From: Theocolax elegans
Taxonomy: Eukaryota; Arthropoda; Insecta; Hymenoptera; Cerocephalidae
Assembly: GCA_026168455.1 (NCBI GenBank)
Contig: CM047426.1
Location: forward strand, 61,858,958 to 61,922,957
Direction: 5' to 3'
DNA length: 64,000 bases
How positions within the stretch are numbered: the stretch's first letter is position 1; each line of letters opens with the position of its first letter. The translations under genes were made by a program, and so were the position numbers. Positions 21,129 to 33,062 of the stretch are shown here, piece by piece. A model generated the notes under the pieces. It was not told the origin of the DNA and searched no databases. It worked only from the letters and a program-made list of their open reading frames with translations.

Positions 21129-21738
21129 GTACATACATTCTCCGACAATTATATTATCTTTTTATAATATTACTGATGTTTAGCTGTGACAATTTCAATT
21201 TGGGTGCAAACTTCTGTTGCATTTAAATTTCCTGCTTTCTTGAGTGTAATCGAGTGCAATCATGTGTAATTTTTTATCGATTTTTTACCGTTTCTTAGCG
21301 ACTGCCATTAGCTTTTTCCTCAGATTTTCCCACCTTTCGGTTTACTCGAATTCATTCCCAGATTGCATCGATAGTTTCTGAGGGCGGTATTTTGACTGTA
21401 TATGCACTTTAATTATTTTAAATTGTGAAAATTATAGACAACTAAGGAGCTGATATATTGATTATTGTAAGTATAGAAAATTGTTTTGTATTATAAATGT
21501 TGTATAAACTAGAATCTTTCTAATGTCGTACATACATAACTTTTATACACCAGTTTATGTAATTATGAAACGATAAATGTTAAAGAGCGCGATTTTAACT
21601 GAAAGTTACTTGCAATTAATCAGATGAATGTAATGTTTTTAATCGTTTAATCGAATCTAGAAAATTTATATTTTATATTATGTTTTTTTTCTGTTTCTAA
21701 ATAGGTTGTTTTGCTTTCAACAACTTTTCCCTGGCGAC

Positions 21739-21835
21739 TATCCTTATATAAAAATGTAATTACCGGATGTTGTAAAGCCAAGTGAAACGGCTATGTGATT
21801 GGTTTACGTTTTGCGCATGCGTCTAAAACATTGTA
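21739..21835 (-). repeat. dispersed module with TGCGCATGCG core (long form)
   Basis: On minus this runs from a 24-bp block identical to 36572-36595 (it includes GACGCATGCGCA) to TTTTTATATAAGGATA, which matches 36597-36612. Here 57 more bases lie between, including an inverted CCAAT-type box (ATTGG at 21799-21803). TGCGCATGCG is an NRF1/EWG-like palindrome. A transposon or promoter fragment is likely. Confidence 0.6.
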
Positions 21836-23766
21836 GGTTAGATTTGGCAACGCGGGAAAAACGTAATGTTTGAATTTTCTTAACAAAATCGAAGTATAAT
21901 AAATCATAAATAATTATATTATTAAATATTGTTTTTTAGTAAATAAGACAGCGTAATATTTAAAATTATCACTGTTAGAAAACGCAAGAGCGCGCGGAGC
22001 GCGCATGGTTAATTCTTATTATATTATAAAACTTGTACTGGGCTTAATAGATATAGGATGTAAAGATTTTGTACTTTAAAAACTCACATCATTTTGATCT
22101 TTGGAACCTTAATACTTTTGTAAGTATAAATTATATTTTTATTCTTTTAGTAGCATCTGGATAAATTATAAGTATTGTGTATAGAGATATAAAAACATCT
22201 ATCTTGCTCTGGTAACAAGATACTATTTTAATTGACAAATGAGTGAATTAAATTGAGATTAATTAATACCTTGAAAATGGAGATGCTAGATATTTACATT
22301 TTTAAAGTACTTGACTTGAGTGTCATTTCTAATTTTTTCTGATTTTTCTATTAAGAAGACAAGTCAATGTTTTTTTCCTAAATGAAAAATTTTTTATTCA
22401 AAATTGAAAAAGTTTTAAATTAGAAAAATAACATATTGAGAAATATGGATTTAATGTCAGCTTTTTATATTTATAATTGGATTCCAAAAATAATACTAAT
22501 CTTAATAATTTAGATACAATTACTTCTCACCTTACTTTGTAAATATACAACAACATAATATAAAACTCAATCAAAACTTTGGTAAAATTTATAAATCTAG
22601 TCAATAAATTTTTATATAAATAGAAACCGTTGTGACATCTAAAACTTATAAGTCTAGATAAGCACCTCAACATTTCTTTAAAAATTTCATTTTCTATTAG
22701 TTAAAAGTAAAAATAAATAAATAAATATATATTTGCACTAATTATTTATAAGTAAACGTAAACTTAAATGTATGCACAATCGGAATACAATAATTTATAG
22801 TTCATTTAATAAGTTATTTGTTCATTCTATATCAATTCAGAGCTTCAAATTCCATTTTCACGAAAAAAATATTATTACAAAGTAAAAATTGACACTTCTC
22901 TTATTGAGAATCGCTTGAGAAACTACTTGATGAATCTGTTGACATGATTTCCACATTCGGTTTCTTGTTTATGCGTATTGATATATATGTATATATATAT
23001 TACTCCTTGCTTTAGAATAATGCAATGTAATTCAATAATATTTCTACTCAAAGTAACAAAAATATCAATTTTAATTACTCGATATAAGAAAATGAAATTT
23101 GATTATACATAACTATACTTTTCTTTTAAAATGTACAAGAAGGTGAATTGAAAATAATTGTTCTTAAAGTATCTAGTAAATATTTTGCTAATTTGAAACT
23201 AAAAACTAATTAAAATTAATAATTGGCATTGGTGTTTAAAAATTTACGGGAAAACTATAAAATCAAATAATCCTTATTGAATTTCAGTCCTTGAATCCAC
23301 ATTTCACTATGGAAATGCAATTATTTTGTCACCTCACCATGAAAATAGAATTTTATCTTGTTATGCACCTGAATCAAATAAATATAAATTATTAAAACTT
23401 GTTAGAACTTATAAATCTAATCAGCAAAGCTGATCTTCATTATACTGACCCGCAGCTGTCAAACTTCCATGGGGAATCTAACCTCACCTCTCTCACATAG
23501 TAGCTATAGATACTTCTTACAATAAATATATGAAACAGAGATGCTTGGAATCTAAATATTGCAAAAAATTAGCTTATAACTTTTTTCAAAATATTTAATT
23601 TCTTCAGTCTAAAATAGAAGCAATATTCATTAATATTACTATATTTTTATGTATTTATCGAATGCTTTTTCCATTAATGGAACATACTCGTATAATAATT
23701 GTACCACAAAGAAATAAAATATAAATTTTAACTATTTTATGAAAAGCAGTGTATTATAATCATAAG
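21836..23766. other. AT-rich stretch, nothing recognised
   Basis: No gene, RNA or transposon is recognised. A small GC word, GAGCGCGCGGAGCGCGC, occurs near 21989. (TA)n runs near 22980-22999 and at 23767-23786. Confidence 0.5.
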
Positions 23767-23786
23767 TATATATATATATATATATA

Positions 23787-24201
23787 GACCGACACGGTGG
23801 CGAAGTGGCGGAGACGCACCTCCGCCGGTCACGGAAGTTAAGCAGCACTGAGTGCGGTTCGCACTTGGATGGGTTTGGCTTTCGTGGCGGGTTAGGTGTT
23901 TTTTCACACTTCACAACGTGAGCGGGAGGTGTGAAACATTCGGTTTCGGTGTCAAGGCCTACGCAATGTGACTTTGACACCCAAAAAGAATGTTTCGAAT
24001 ACACCGGCCATCTCGGGTGAGGTTTTCCCTGCTTCACAGGTTTCCCTCATCCACGGGCATAACCCCGGGCGAATGCGAGATGGTGGGGTTTTTAAGGAAG
24101 GGATAAAGCACCCACACATAGGTGGTAGGTGGACACCGTTAAAGTCCCCAGGGGGATAAACGGTAGGAAGTGCCAGGAAAAAGAGTGCACAAAATCAAGA
24201 A

Positions 24202-24211
<10 letters not shown>
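23787..24211 (+). mobile_element. 5S rRNA-derived SINE (SINE3-like)
   Basis: Right after a (TA)n run, the element opens GACCGACACGGTGGCG. 23827-23873 then closely resembles the 5S rRNA internal promoter: box A AAGTTAAGCA at 23835-23844 and box C (GGTTCGCACTTGGATGGG) at 23856-23873, correctly ordered and spaced. RNA polymerase III would start upstream of these boxes. The body is an unfamiliar 3' part with ACACCGGCCATCTCGGGTGAGG and a palindromic CCCCAGGGGG near 24148, ending in AAGAATAAAAAAAA and then (TA)n. TA repeats on both sides suggest insertion into a microsatellite. The open frames across it on both strands are shadows. Confidence 0.75.

Positions 24212-24248
<37 letters not shown>
24211..24248. 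repeat. (TA)n microsatellite after the SINE
   Basis: Nineteen or so TA units directly follow the A-rich SINE tail. Confidence 0.9.
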
Positions 24249-24253
<5 letters not shown>

Positions 24254-24327
24254 CGGTAAGCAAGTTACCGATCAGGTAACCAACGCGAAAGAGGATATAC
24301 AGCGCGGCGTGCGCACGAACGCGCGAG

Positions 24328-25767
24328 AATCGTGCGCGCCCAGCTGGCAGTACCGATATAGCCCGCGCACGATGTCAATACAGGCAGAGATAACGGTCTC
24401 TTTCATCGTGTTTTATCGGAGAAGTGTGGGTTGTGTGATACGGTGTGGGTGCGGACAGGCTTCCCCCACACGACCCAACACGCCGAGCAAAGCCGTACGC
24501 CTCCACCACTCCAGATTCCGTCCACGGAAAAGATGGAAGATCGGGACCAGTTCGCCCAAAGGAGTTAGAGAGAAAGAGAGATTGACGGGGAGATTTAGTG
24601 CGGTCGTTCCCGCCGTTTAAACGTATTTCGAGCGGTGTCTCGTGAATACAAAGGTGAGTGGTGCACCACGTTGGACCCGCGTGTCCCGTTGATAGTTTCC
24701 CGATTTACCTGGTACGGTCCAGGAGACGAAGCGTTCCTCATCTTTTTCCCCTCTCGTGATAAATCCCGCCTGGGTAGACAGGTCGGTGGTTGGCGGGAGT
24801 CACTTCACGAGAGAAGGCGCGCGTGACGTAGGCAGCTTCTACGTCAGAGCTCACTACGTCAGATATACATACGTCACACGGTGTGACGTATAGCCATCAG
24901 GTTAAGCAGCCGATCATTCCCGGATCGGATGCTTATTTCTCGTCCGTTAATAAGTGTTAACGAGTTGTTTTCGCGATGAGCTCGGGGGTAATTGTGATTG
25001 TTTATTTAATAAATTGACTCGGCGAGACGATCTTTCTCGCCGATTAACATAATATATCGATTGTTGATAACGTTTTTATCGGGCAATTTTGGGCATAGGG
25101 CCCAACACACAATATTAAAGTCAAACACCTCGTTTGACGTTGTTAACGGCACTGCACGGGAGTCAAAGTGATTCCCGGCCACATCGTGGGACTGTACACT
25201 TAAGGTTGGTAAGTTGGGACAGATTGGGCCTAACCGGGGGCCTTGTGTTCCCCAGTACCCACCCCGTGACGATATATATAACAGGGGGGCTTCGCGCACC
25301 AACCCCTATTTTAAGTTTCGAAATAGGTTTTTTGTAATTAATTTATTTAAAATAATGTTTTAAATAGTATTATGTTTTCACTACCATGGACACCTTAGAA
25401 ATTAAATAGATTCACACAACACCTTGGAGATACTATTCTAGTGCATTGGGTTTTATACCAAAAATTTAATTTTTTTTAAATACAATTATAATTTATAAAT
25501 AAAAGTTTTTACCTAAATTTAGTGTAATGAAATCAGAATAAAAATAATAAAAATAATAGAGACATATTAAGTGTTAACTGTAAATTTTAAACTATATGAA
25601 TTCTTATAAAGCTTAAATTTATATTTTAATAATTATAAATGTTAATGAAAAATTAACTTACCAAAAATAGTAAAGTGCATATACTTACTAAATTGTAGTA
25701 TTTAGTAACTACTTGTTAATATTTTGGATTATTTTAAACGGATCTAAATAGAACTTCACCTCCTAAA
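24328..25767 (+). repeat. module A, copy 1 (GC-rich leader/LTR-like)
   Basis: First copy of a module repeated at 27254-28695 (period 2926). GC-rich to about 25330, then AT-rich. It contains a donor-like AATACAAAG|GTGAGTGG near 24651 and five TGACGTA/TACGTCA sites at 24825-24892. It also has AATAAA near 25009, a hairpin CGGCGAGA...TCTCGCCG at about 25020-25044, and ACAGGGGGGCTTCGCGCACC near 25281. These fit LTR or retroelement leader DNA, but no gene is readable. The 109-163-codon frames in it look spurious. Confidence 0.6.
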
Positions 25768-27255
25768 ATTAATTTATTTAATGACGAAGGATCATCGCCA
25801 AAGGTTCTATGTCATTAATATTTTGTACTTTTAGAGTAATAAAACTTTCTTCTTAAATAAAGCAATTTTTGTATTAATTTTAAAGAACTATTTATAACAT
25901 TTTAGCGGCATATAAATAAAAACCTGTTTCTTCCATTTCTTCCGTAATTCGTAATTTGCACCCTCTTTCAAAATTTGCGTTATAATCCATAATTATATCA
26001 GTGTTGCCAGATAGAGGTGTTTTTTCTTTGTTGCACTCACAAAGTATGACCTCATTTACATTAGATAATGGAGGACAGAAAAACCCTGAATGGTAACTCT
26101 GAATTATATCCAATTTATTTTTTCCTTTAGTAACAGAGCCCATATATTTATTTTGATCATTATAAACAAATTCATTCCTTAAATAACCTTCTGTTTCTAA
26201 TAAATACATACTTGTTTATTTAAAATATTGTTTTCTATAAATATACATAATCTACTCACTTGTATATCCATACAATTTTGAAATATTAATTTAAAAAATA
26301 TTTAAATTAAATGCTCCTTAATTAATAATTTTTGAAAAACTTTTCAAATGTAATTCATATTTTATATTGCCACTGTTAATATTTGAATTTTCTTTTGCCA
26401 TTACTGTTTATAATAGTATTATCTTAAAAATGCAATAATTAATGTATTTAATTTTTAACCCATTGTATATATTATGACGAATTTAATAAATATTAAATAT
26501 TTGATAATTCGTCATGTTCTCTCTCTCTCTCTCTGTCTAGCCACACACTATCGCAGACCTTCGGTCAAGGTAAAAGTAGGGAAAGAGAGAGAGTTTTCGG
26601 TTCGTAAGTGCGAGAGCACTTAGACTAAACTCAATCGTCGAGAGATTAAACTCAACCGTCGAGAGACTAAACTCAACCGTGGAGAGACAATTCTCAGCCT
26701 TTTAGAGAGATAGACTTCAGCCGTTGCTTAGCCGTTACTTAACCGTAATACTGCATGGAGCCTCTCGGTTAATTTTTTATTGATTATTTTGGTGCTGTGA
26801 CTGGTTTTTATTTATTTGTTGGTGACCAGTGGTTTATTTATCTGGCGTCAACGCAGTCCAGGACATTCGAGGGTGCGTCTACGCAGATCTTCAAGTTCTC
26901 TTGTTTTCGTTCGTGAGCAACGCACTGTAAGTGTCAGTTCGACAGAGTCTCTCTCTCTCGCTTTCTCTCTTTATTCCTCGCGTATATATCGACCTGCGTT
27001 TCGCGCGCTGCGACGCGTCTGTATTACTTTTTCCGAATACATTTATTTTAGTTACTAATTAAATATTGCATTGCTGCTTATTTAGTTGTTTACCCCCTTT
27101 TCTCACGTTTCGCTAAGTAAAGATTACCGCCGCCTCCGCCTATACGGCTTATTATAGTCGTATTATTACTGAGCGGCCGATCGTGTAAATGAGACTATTG
27201 TTTTAACGGTTCTGAATTGTTATTATCTTATATATTTATTATTAAAAATAGCAAA
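25768..27255 (+). repeat. module B, copy 1 (retroelement LTR/leader-like)
   Basis: Copies also at 28696-30172 and 31279-32769. The left part, 26000-26110, is homologous to the LTR at 40640-41394 in opposite orientation (phrase GTTGCCAGATAGAGGTGTTT). The middle has a 10-bp palindrome pair at 26474-26483 and 26506-26515, CT-rich runs, and about three 21-bp GAGACTAAACTCAACCGTCGA repeats near 26621-26684. Then TTTTGGTGCTGTGACTGG at about 26789 resembles a primer-binding region of BEL/Pao-type elements. No long open frame survives. The minus frame 26209-25892 overlaps the LTR homology and is probably fortuitous. Confidence 0.6.
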
Positions 27256-28695
27256 TCGTGCGCGCCCAGCTGGCAGTACCGATATAGCCCGCGCACGATG
27301 TCAATACAGGCAGAGATAACGGTCTCTTTCATCGTGTTTTATCGGAGAAGTGTGGGTTGTGTGATACGGTGTGGGTGCGGACAGGCTTCCCCCACACGAC
27401 CCAACACGCCGAGCAAAGCCGTACGCCTCCACCACTCCAGATTCCGTCCACGGAAAAGATGGAAGATCGGGACCAGTTCGCCCAAAGGAGTTAGAGAGAA
27501 AGAGAGATTGACGGGGAGATTTAGTGCGGTCGTTCCCGCCGTTTAAACGTATTTCGAGCGGTGTCTCGTGAATACAAAGGTGAGTGGTGCACCACGTTGG
27601 ACCCGCGTGTCCCGTTGATAGTTTCCCGATTTACCTGGTACGGTCCAGGAGACGAAGCGTTCCTCATCTTTTTCCCCTCTCGTGATAAATCCCGCCTGGG
27701 TAGACAGGTCGGTGGTTGGCGGGAGTCACTTCACGAGAGAAGGCGCGCGTGACGTAGGCAGCTTCTACGTCAGAGCTCACTACGTCAGATATACATACGT
27801 CACACGGTGTGACGTATAGCCATCAGGTTAAGCAGCCGATCATTCCCGGATCGGATGCTTATTTCTCGTCCGTTAATAAGTGTTAACGAGTTGTTTTCGC
27901 GATGAGCTCGGGGGTAATTGTGATTGTTTATTTAATAAATTGACTCGGCGAGACGAATCTTTCTCGCCGATTAACATAATATATCGATTGTTGATAACGT
28001 TTTTATCGGGCACTTTTGGGCATAGGGCCCAACACACAATATTAAAGTCAAACACCTCGTTTGACGTTGTTAACGGCACTGCACGGGAGTCAAAGTGATT
28101 CCCGGCCACATCGTGGGACTGTACACTTAAGGTTGGTAAGTTGGGACAGATTGGGCCTAACCGGGGGCCTTGTGTTCCCCAGTACCCACCCCGTGACGAT
28201 ATATATAACAGGGGGGCTTTCGCGCACCAACCCCTATTTTAAGTTTCGAAATAGGTTTTTTTGTAATTAAATTTATTTAAAATAATGTTTTAAATAGTAT
28301 TATGTTTTCACTACCATGGACACCTTAGAAATTAAATAGATTCACACAACACCTTGGAGATACTATTCTAGTGCATTGGGTTTTATACCAAAAATTTAAT
28401 TTTTTTTAAATACAATATAATTTATAAATAAAAGTTTTTACCTAATTTAGTGTAATGAAATCAGAATAAAAATAATAAAACTAATAGAGACATATTAAGT
28501 GTTAACTGTAAATTTTAAACTATATGAATTCTTATAAAGCTTAAATTTATATTTTAATAATTATAAATGTTAATGAAAATTAACTTACCAAAAATAGTAA
28601 AGTGCATATACTTACTAAATTGTAGTATTTAGTAACTACTTGTTAATATTTTGGATTATTTTAAAACGGATCTAAATAGAACTTCACCTCCTAAA
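27254..28695 (+). repeat. module A, copy 2
   Basis: Matches 24328-25767. Near-identical in the GC-rich half, with one-base indels growing common from about 28400 onwards. Starts at the shared word AATCG that forms the duplication joint. Confidence 0.9.
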
Positions 28696-30172
28696 ATTAA
28701 TTTATTTAAGACGAAGGATCATCGCCCAAAGGTTCTATGTCATAATATTTTGTACTTTTAGAGTAATAAACTTTCTTCTTAAATAAAGCAATTTTTGTAT
28801 TAATTTTAAGAACTATTTATAACATTTTAGCGGCATATAAATAAAAACCTGTTTCTTCCATTTCTTCCGTAATTCGTAATTTGCACCCTCTTTCAAAATT
28901 TGCGTTATAATCCATAATTATATCAGTGTTGCCAGATAGAGGTGTTTTTTTCTTTGTTGCACTCACAAAGTATGACCTCAATTTACATTAGATAATGGAG
29001 GACAGAAAACCTGAATGGTAACTCGGAATATATCCAATTTATTTTTTCCTTAGTAACAGAGCCCATATATTTATTTTGATCATTACTAAACAAATTCATT
29101 CCTTAAATAACCTTCTGTTTCTAATAACATACATACTTGTTTATTTAAAATATGTTTCTATAAATATACATAATTAACTCACTTGTATATCCATACAATT
29201 TTTAGAAATATTAATTTAAAAATATTTAATTAAATGCTCCTTAATTAATAATTTTTGAAAAACTTTTCAAATGTAATTCATTTTTATATTGCCACTGTTA
29301 ATATTTGAATTTTCTTTTGCCATTACTGTTTATAATAGTATATCTTAAAAATGCAATAATTAATGGTATTTAATTTTTACACCATTGTATATATTATGAC
29401 GAATTTAATAAATATTAATATTGATAATTCGTATGTTCTCTCTCTCTCTCTCTGTTAGCCACACACTATCGCAGACCTTCGGTCAAGGTAAAAGTAGGGA
29501 AAGAGAGAGAGTTTTTCGGTTCGTAAGTGCGAGAGCACTTAGGAACTAAACTCAATCGTCGAGAGATTAAACTCAACCCGTCGAGAGAACTAAACTCAAC
29601 CGTGGAGAGACAATTCTCAGCCTTTTAGAGAGATAGACTTCAGCCGTTGCTAGCCGTTACTAACCGTAATACTGCATGGAGCCTCTCGGTTAATTTTTTT
29701 ATGATTATTTTGGTGCTGTGACTGGTTTTTATTTATTGTTGGTGACAGTGGTTTATTTATCTGGCGTCAACGCAGTCCAGGACATTCGAGGGTGCGTCTA
29801 CGCAGATCTTCAAGTTCTCTTGTTTTCGTTCGTGAGCAACGCACTGTAAGTGTCAGTTCGACAGAGTCTCTCTCTCTCGCTTTCTCTCTTTATTCCTCGC
29901 GTATATCGACCCTGCGTTTCGCGCGCTGCGACGCGTCTGTATTACTTTTTCCGAAATAAATTTATTTAGTTACTAATTAAATATGCATTGCTGCTTTTTA
30001 GTTGTTTACCCCCTTTTCTCACGTTTCGCCTAAGTAAAGATTACCGCGCCTCCGCCTATACGGCGTTATATAGTCGTATTATTACTGAGCGGCCGATCGT
30101 GTAAATGAGACTATTGTTTTTAACGGTTCTGAATTGTTATTATCTATTATATTTATTCTTAAAATAGCAAAT
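28696..30172 (+). repeat. module B, copy 2 (indel-rich)
   Basis: Same order as copy 1 but with dozens of single-base gains and losses, for example TAAGACGAAGG for TAATGACGAAGG near 28708, ATCGCCCAAAGG near 28725 and GGTGACAGTGG near 29741. Copies 1 and 3 agree with each other at these places. Confidence 0.9.
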
Positions 30173-31278
30173 CCGTTACAATATATCACATATGGATATT
30201 TGGATAAGTGTATGTATACTGATTAATATTCATTTTATCTTCGGAAAAGATTGCATCTGTACTTTAAAGCATTATATTAAATTTTAGGTCCGTTTTATTA
30301 TTGAGTAAACATTTAAAAATTTTATGAGTTTTATCAGGAATGAGTAAACTAATACACATTCTTTCAAGTTATATTTACAACTTTTTTTGCGCTCGGAAAA
30401 AATACATATATTATCTATTCTTGAAAAGACAATTTTAAAATATATATATATATATATATGGGTCGTTCTCTGTGACATCGAAGATGAAAAAAAATAAATA
30501 TTGCTATAACTGTGGGAATATGTTTTAGAGGTATCCAGTAGTTCTCCGAATTTTTCAGATTTTTTCTGGGCCATTATTTAACTTACAGAGAGTCAAAGTT
30601 GACATTTTAGCACTTTTTGCATTATATGCCCATTTTCATGAATTTTTAGCTCCCAGGGGATGCATTTTTCACTAAAAACATAAGTATGACTTTTTTTGTA
30701 AAATTTTCCGAACTTTTCATTAAAATACTTTTAAAGACATAAATGTATGCTGTCACACTCTTGGAAGCCATTTAAACCTCAATAGTGAAAATCAGCAATT
30801 CTGCTCCGGACTCTGGTAACCTAATACTGTCTAAAAGATGTCTTTTTATAGTCAGAAACTGCCTAAAAATTTCCAGAGTGGGTCTAAATCATTAAGATCA
30901 CTTATGGTCAAAATATCCGGGAAAAGTGCCCGAAATATTAATAGAAATGTATATTTTTGCCTTATAACGATGAATCTATTAGCATGATCATTGCAAAAAA
31001 ATTTGTGCACTTACCTTGGTGTGGTAGAAAAGTATCTTCACTTGTTTCAGTATCCATCTAATCCCCTGTAAGCTGCTAAAAATACAAATATTATTATATA
31101 AATGTAAAAAATTAATTTTTAAACATTTATAATGCTAAATTTTTAGTTTTACATCCCTTACAAGAATTATGATACTAATCTGAAGGATTACTATAAATAT
31201 ATAAACATCATTATTACAATAACTAAATATACGTATTTAATACAAAAGATATATAAATAAATCGGATATATAATTATA
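30173..31278 (+). repeat. module C, copy 1 (flank plus fold-back arm)
   Basis: 30173-30459 is a flank ending in (TA)n. 30460-31215 is one arm of the fold-back element that is complete at 33063-34713. 31216-31278 is part of its spacer. The opposite arm is missing: module B copy 3 begins directly, so this is a truncated copy made by tandem duplication. Confidence 0.85.
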
Positions 31279-32769
31279 ATTAATTTATTTAATGACGAAG
31301 GATCATCGCCAAAGGTTCTATGTCATTAATATTTTGTACTTTTAGAGTAATAAAACTTTCTTCTTAAATAAAGCAATTTTTGTATTAATTTTAAAGAACT
31401 ATTTATAACATTTTAGCGGCATATAAAATAAAAACCTGTTTCTTCCATTTCTTCCGTTAATTCGTAATTTGCACCTCTTTCAAAATTTGCGTTATAATCC
31501 ATAATTATATCAGTGTTGCCAGATAGAGGTGTTTTTTTCTTTGTTGGCACTCACAAAGTATGACCTCATTTACATTAGATAATGGAGGACAGAAAAACCC
31601 TGAATGGTAACTCTGAATTATATCCAATTTATTTTTTTCCTTTAGTAACAGAGCCCATATATTTATTTTGATCATTATAAACAAATTCATTCCTTAAATA
31701 ACCTTCTGTTTCTAATAAACATACTTGTTTATTTAAAATATTGTTTTCTATAAATATACATTAATCTACTCACTTGTATATCCATACAATTTTGAAATAT
31801 TAATTTAAAAAATATTTAAATTAAATGCTCCTTAATTAATAATTTTTGAAAAACTTTTCAAATGTAATTCATATTTTATATTGCCACTGTTATATTTGAA
31901 TTTCTTTTGCCATTACGTTTATAATAGTATTATCTTAAAAATGCAATAATTAATGTATTTAATTTTTAACCCATTGTATATATTATGACGAATTTAATAA
32001 ATATTAAATATTTGATAATTCGTCATGTTCTCTCTCTCTCTCTCTGTCTAGCCACACACTATCGCAGACCTTCGGTCAAGGTAAAAGTAGGGAAAGAGAG
32101 AGAGTTTTCGGTTCGTAAGTGCGAGAGCACTTAGACTAAACTCAATCGTCGAGAGATTAAACTCAACCGTCGAGAGACTAAACTCAACCGTGGAGAGACA
32201 ATTCTCAGCCTTTTAGAGAGATAGACTTCAGCCGTTGCTTAGCCGTTACTTAACCGTAATACTGCATGGAGCCTCTCGGTTAATTTTTTATTGATTATTT
32301 TGGTGCTGTGACTGGTTTTTATTTATTTGTTGGTGACCAGTGGTTTATTTATCTGGCGTCAACGCAGTCCAGGACATTCGAGGGTGCGTCTACGCAGATC
32401 TTCAAGTTCTCTTGTTTTCGTTCGCGAGCAACGCACTGTAAGTGTCAGTTCGACAGAGTCTCTCTCTCTCGCTTTCTCTCTTTATTCCTCGCGTATATAT
32501 CGACCTGCGTTTCGCGCGCTGCGACGCCGTCTGTATTACTTTTTCCGAATACATTTATTTTAGTTACTAATTAAATATTGCATTGCTGCTTATTTAGTTG
32601 TTTACCCCCTTTTCTCACGTTTCGCTAAGTAAAGATTACCGCCGCCTCCGCCTATACGGCTTATTATAGTCGTATTATTACTGAGCGGCCGATCGTGTAA
32701 ATGAGACTATTGTTTTAACGGTTCTGAATTGTTATTATCTTATTATATTTATTATTAAAAATAGCAAAT
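31279..32769 (+). repeat. module B, copy 3
   Basis: Nearly identical to copy 1 apart from scattered one-base changes, such as GTTCGCGAGC at 32420 and an extra C near 32527. It joins the fold-back spacer at a short ATAAT/ATTAAT microhomology. Confidence 0.9.
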
Positions 32770-33062
32770 CCGTTACAATATATCACATATGGATATTTGG
32801 ATAAGTGTATGTTATACTTGATTAATATTTATTTTATCTTCGGAAAAGATTGCATCTGTACTTAAAGCATTATATTAAATTTTAGGTCCGTTATTATTAT
32901 TGAGTAAACATTTAAAAATTTTATGAGTTTTATCAGGAATGAGTAAACTAATACACATTCTTTCAAGTTATATTTACAACTTTTTTTGCGCTCGGAAAAA
33001 ATACATATATTATCTATTCTTGAAAAGACAATTTTAAAATATATATATATATATATATATAT
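32770..33062 (+). repeat. module C, copy 2 flank with (TA)n
   Basis: Repeats 30173-30459, ending in a longer TA run at 33039-33062. Confidence 0.85.

Noticed and set aside
23820..23875. Functional 5S rRNA gene
   Set aside because: Only the internal promoter region resembles 5S; the 5' and 3' thirds do not, and the body continues as a SINE.
24129..24620. 163- and 109-codon frames in module A
   Set aside because: They cross a TA microsatellite or GC-rich leader sequence, contain no domain, and are shared only because the module is duplicated.
25892..26209. 105-codon minus frame in module B as a gene
   Set aside because: Its conserved-looking part coincides with the block shared with an LTR on the opposite strand, so DNA-level homology explains it. 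I could not exclude coding, but copies 2 and 3 break it.
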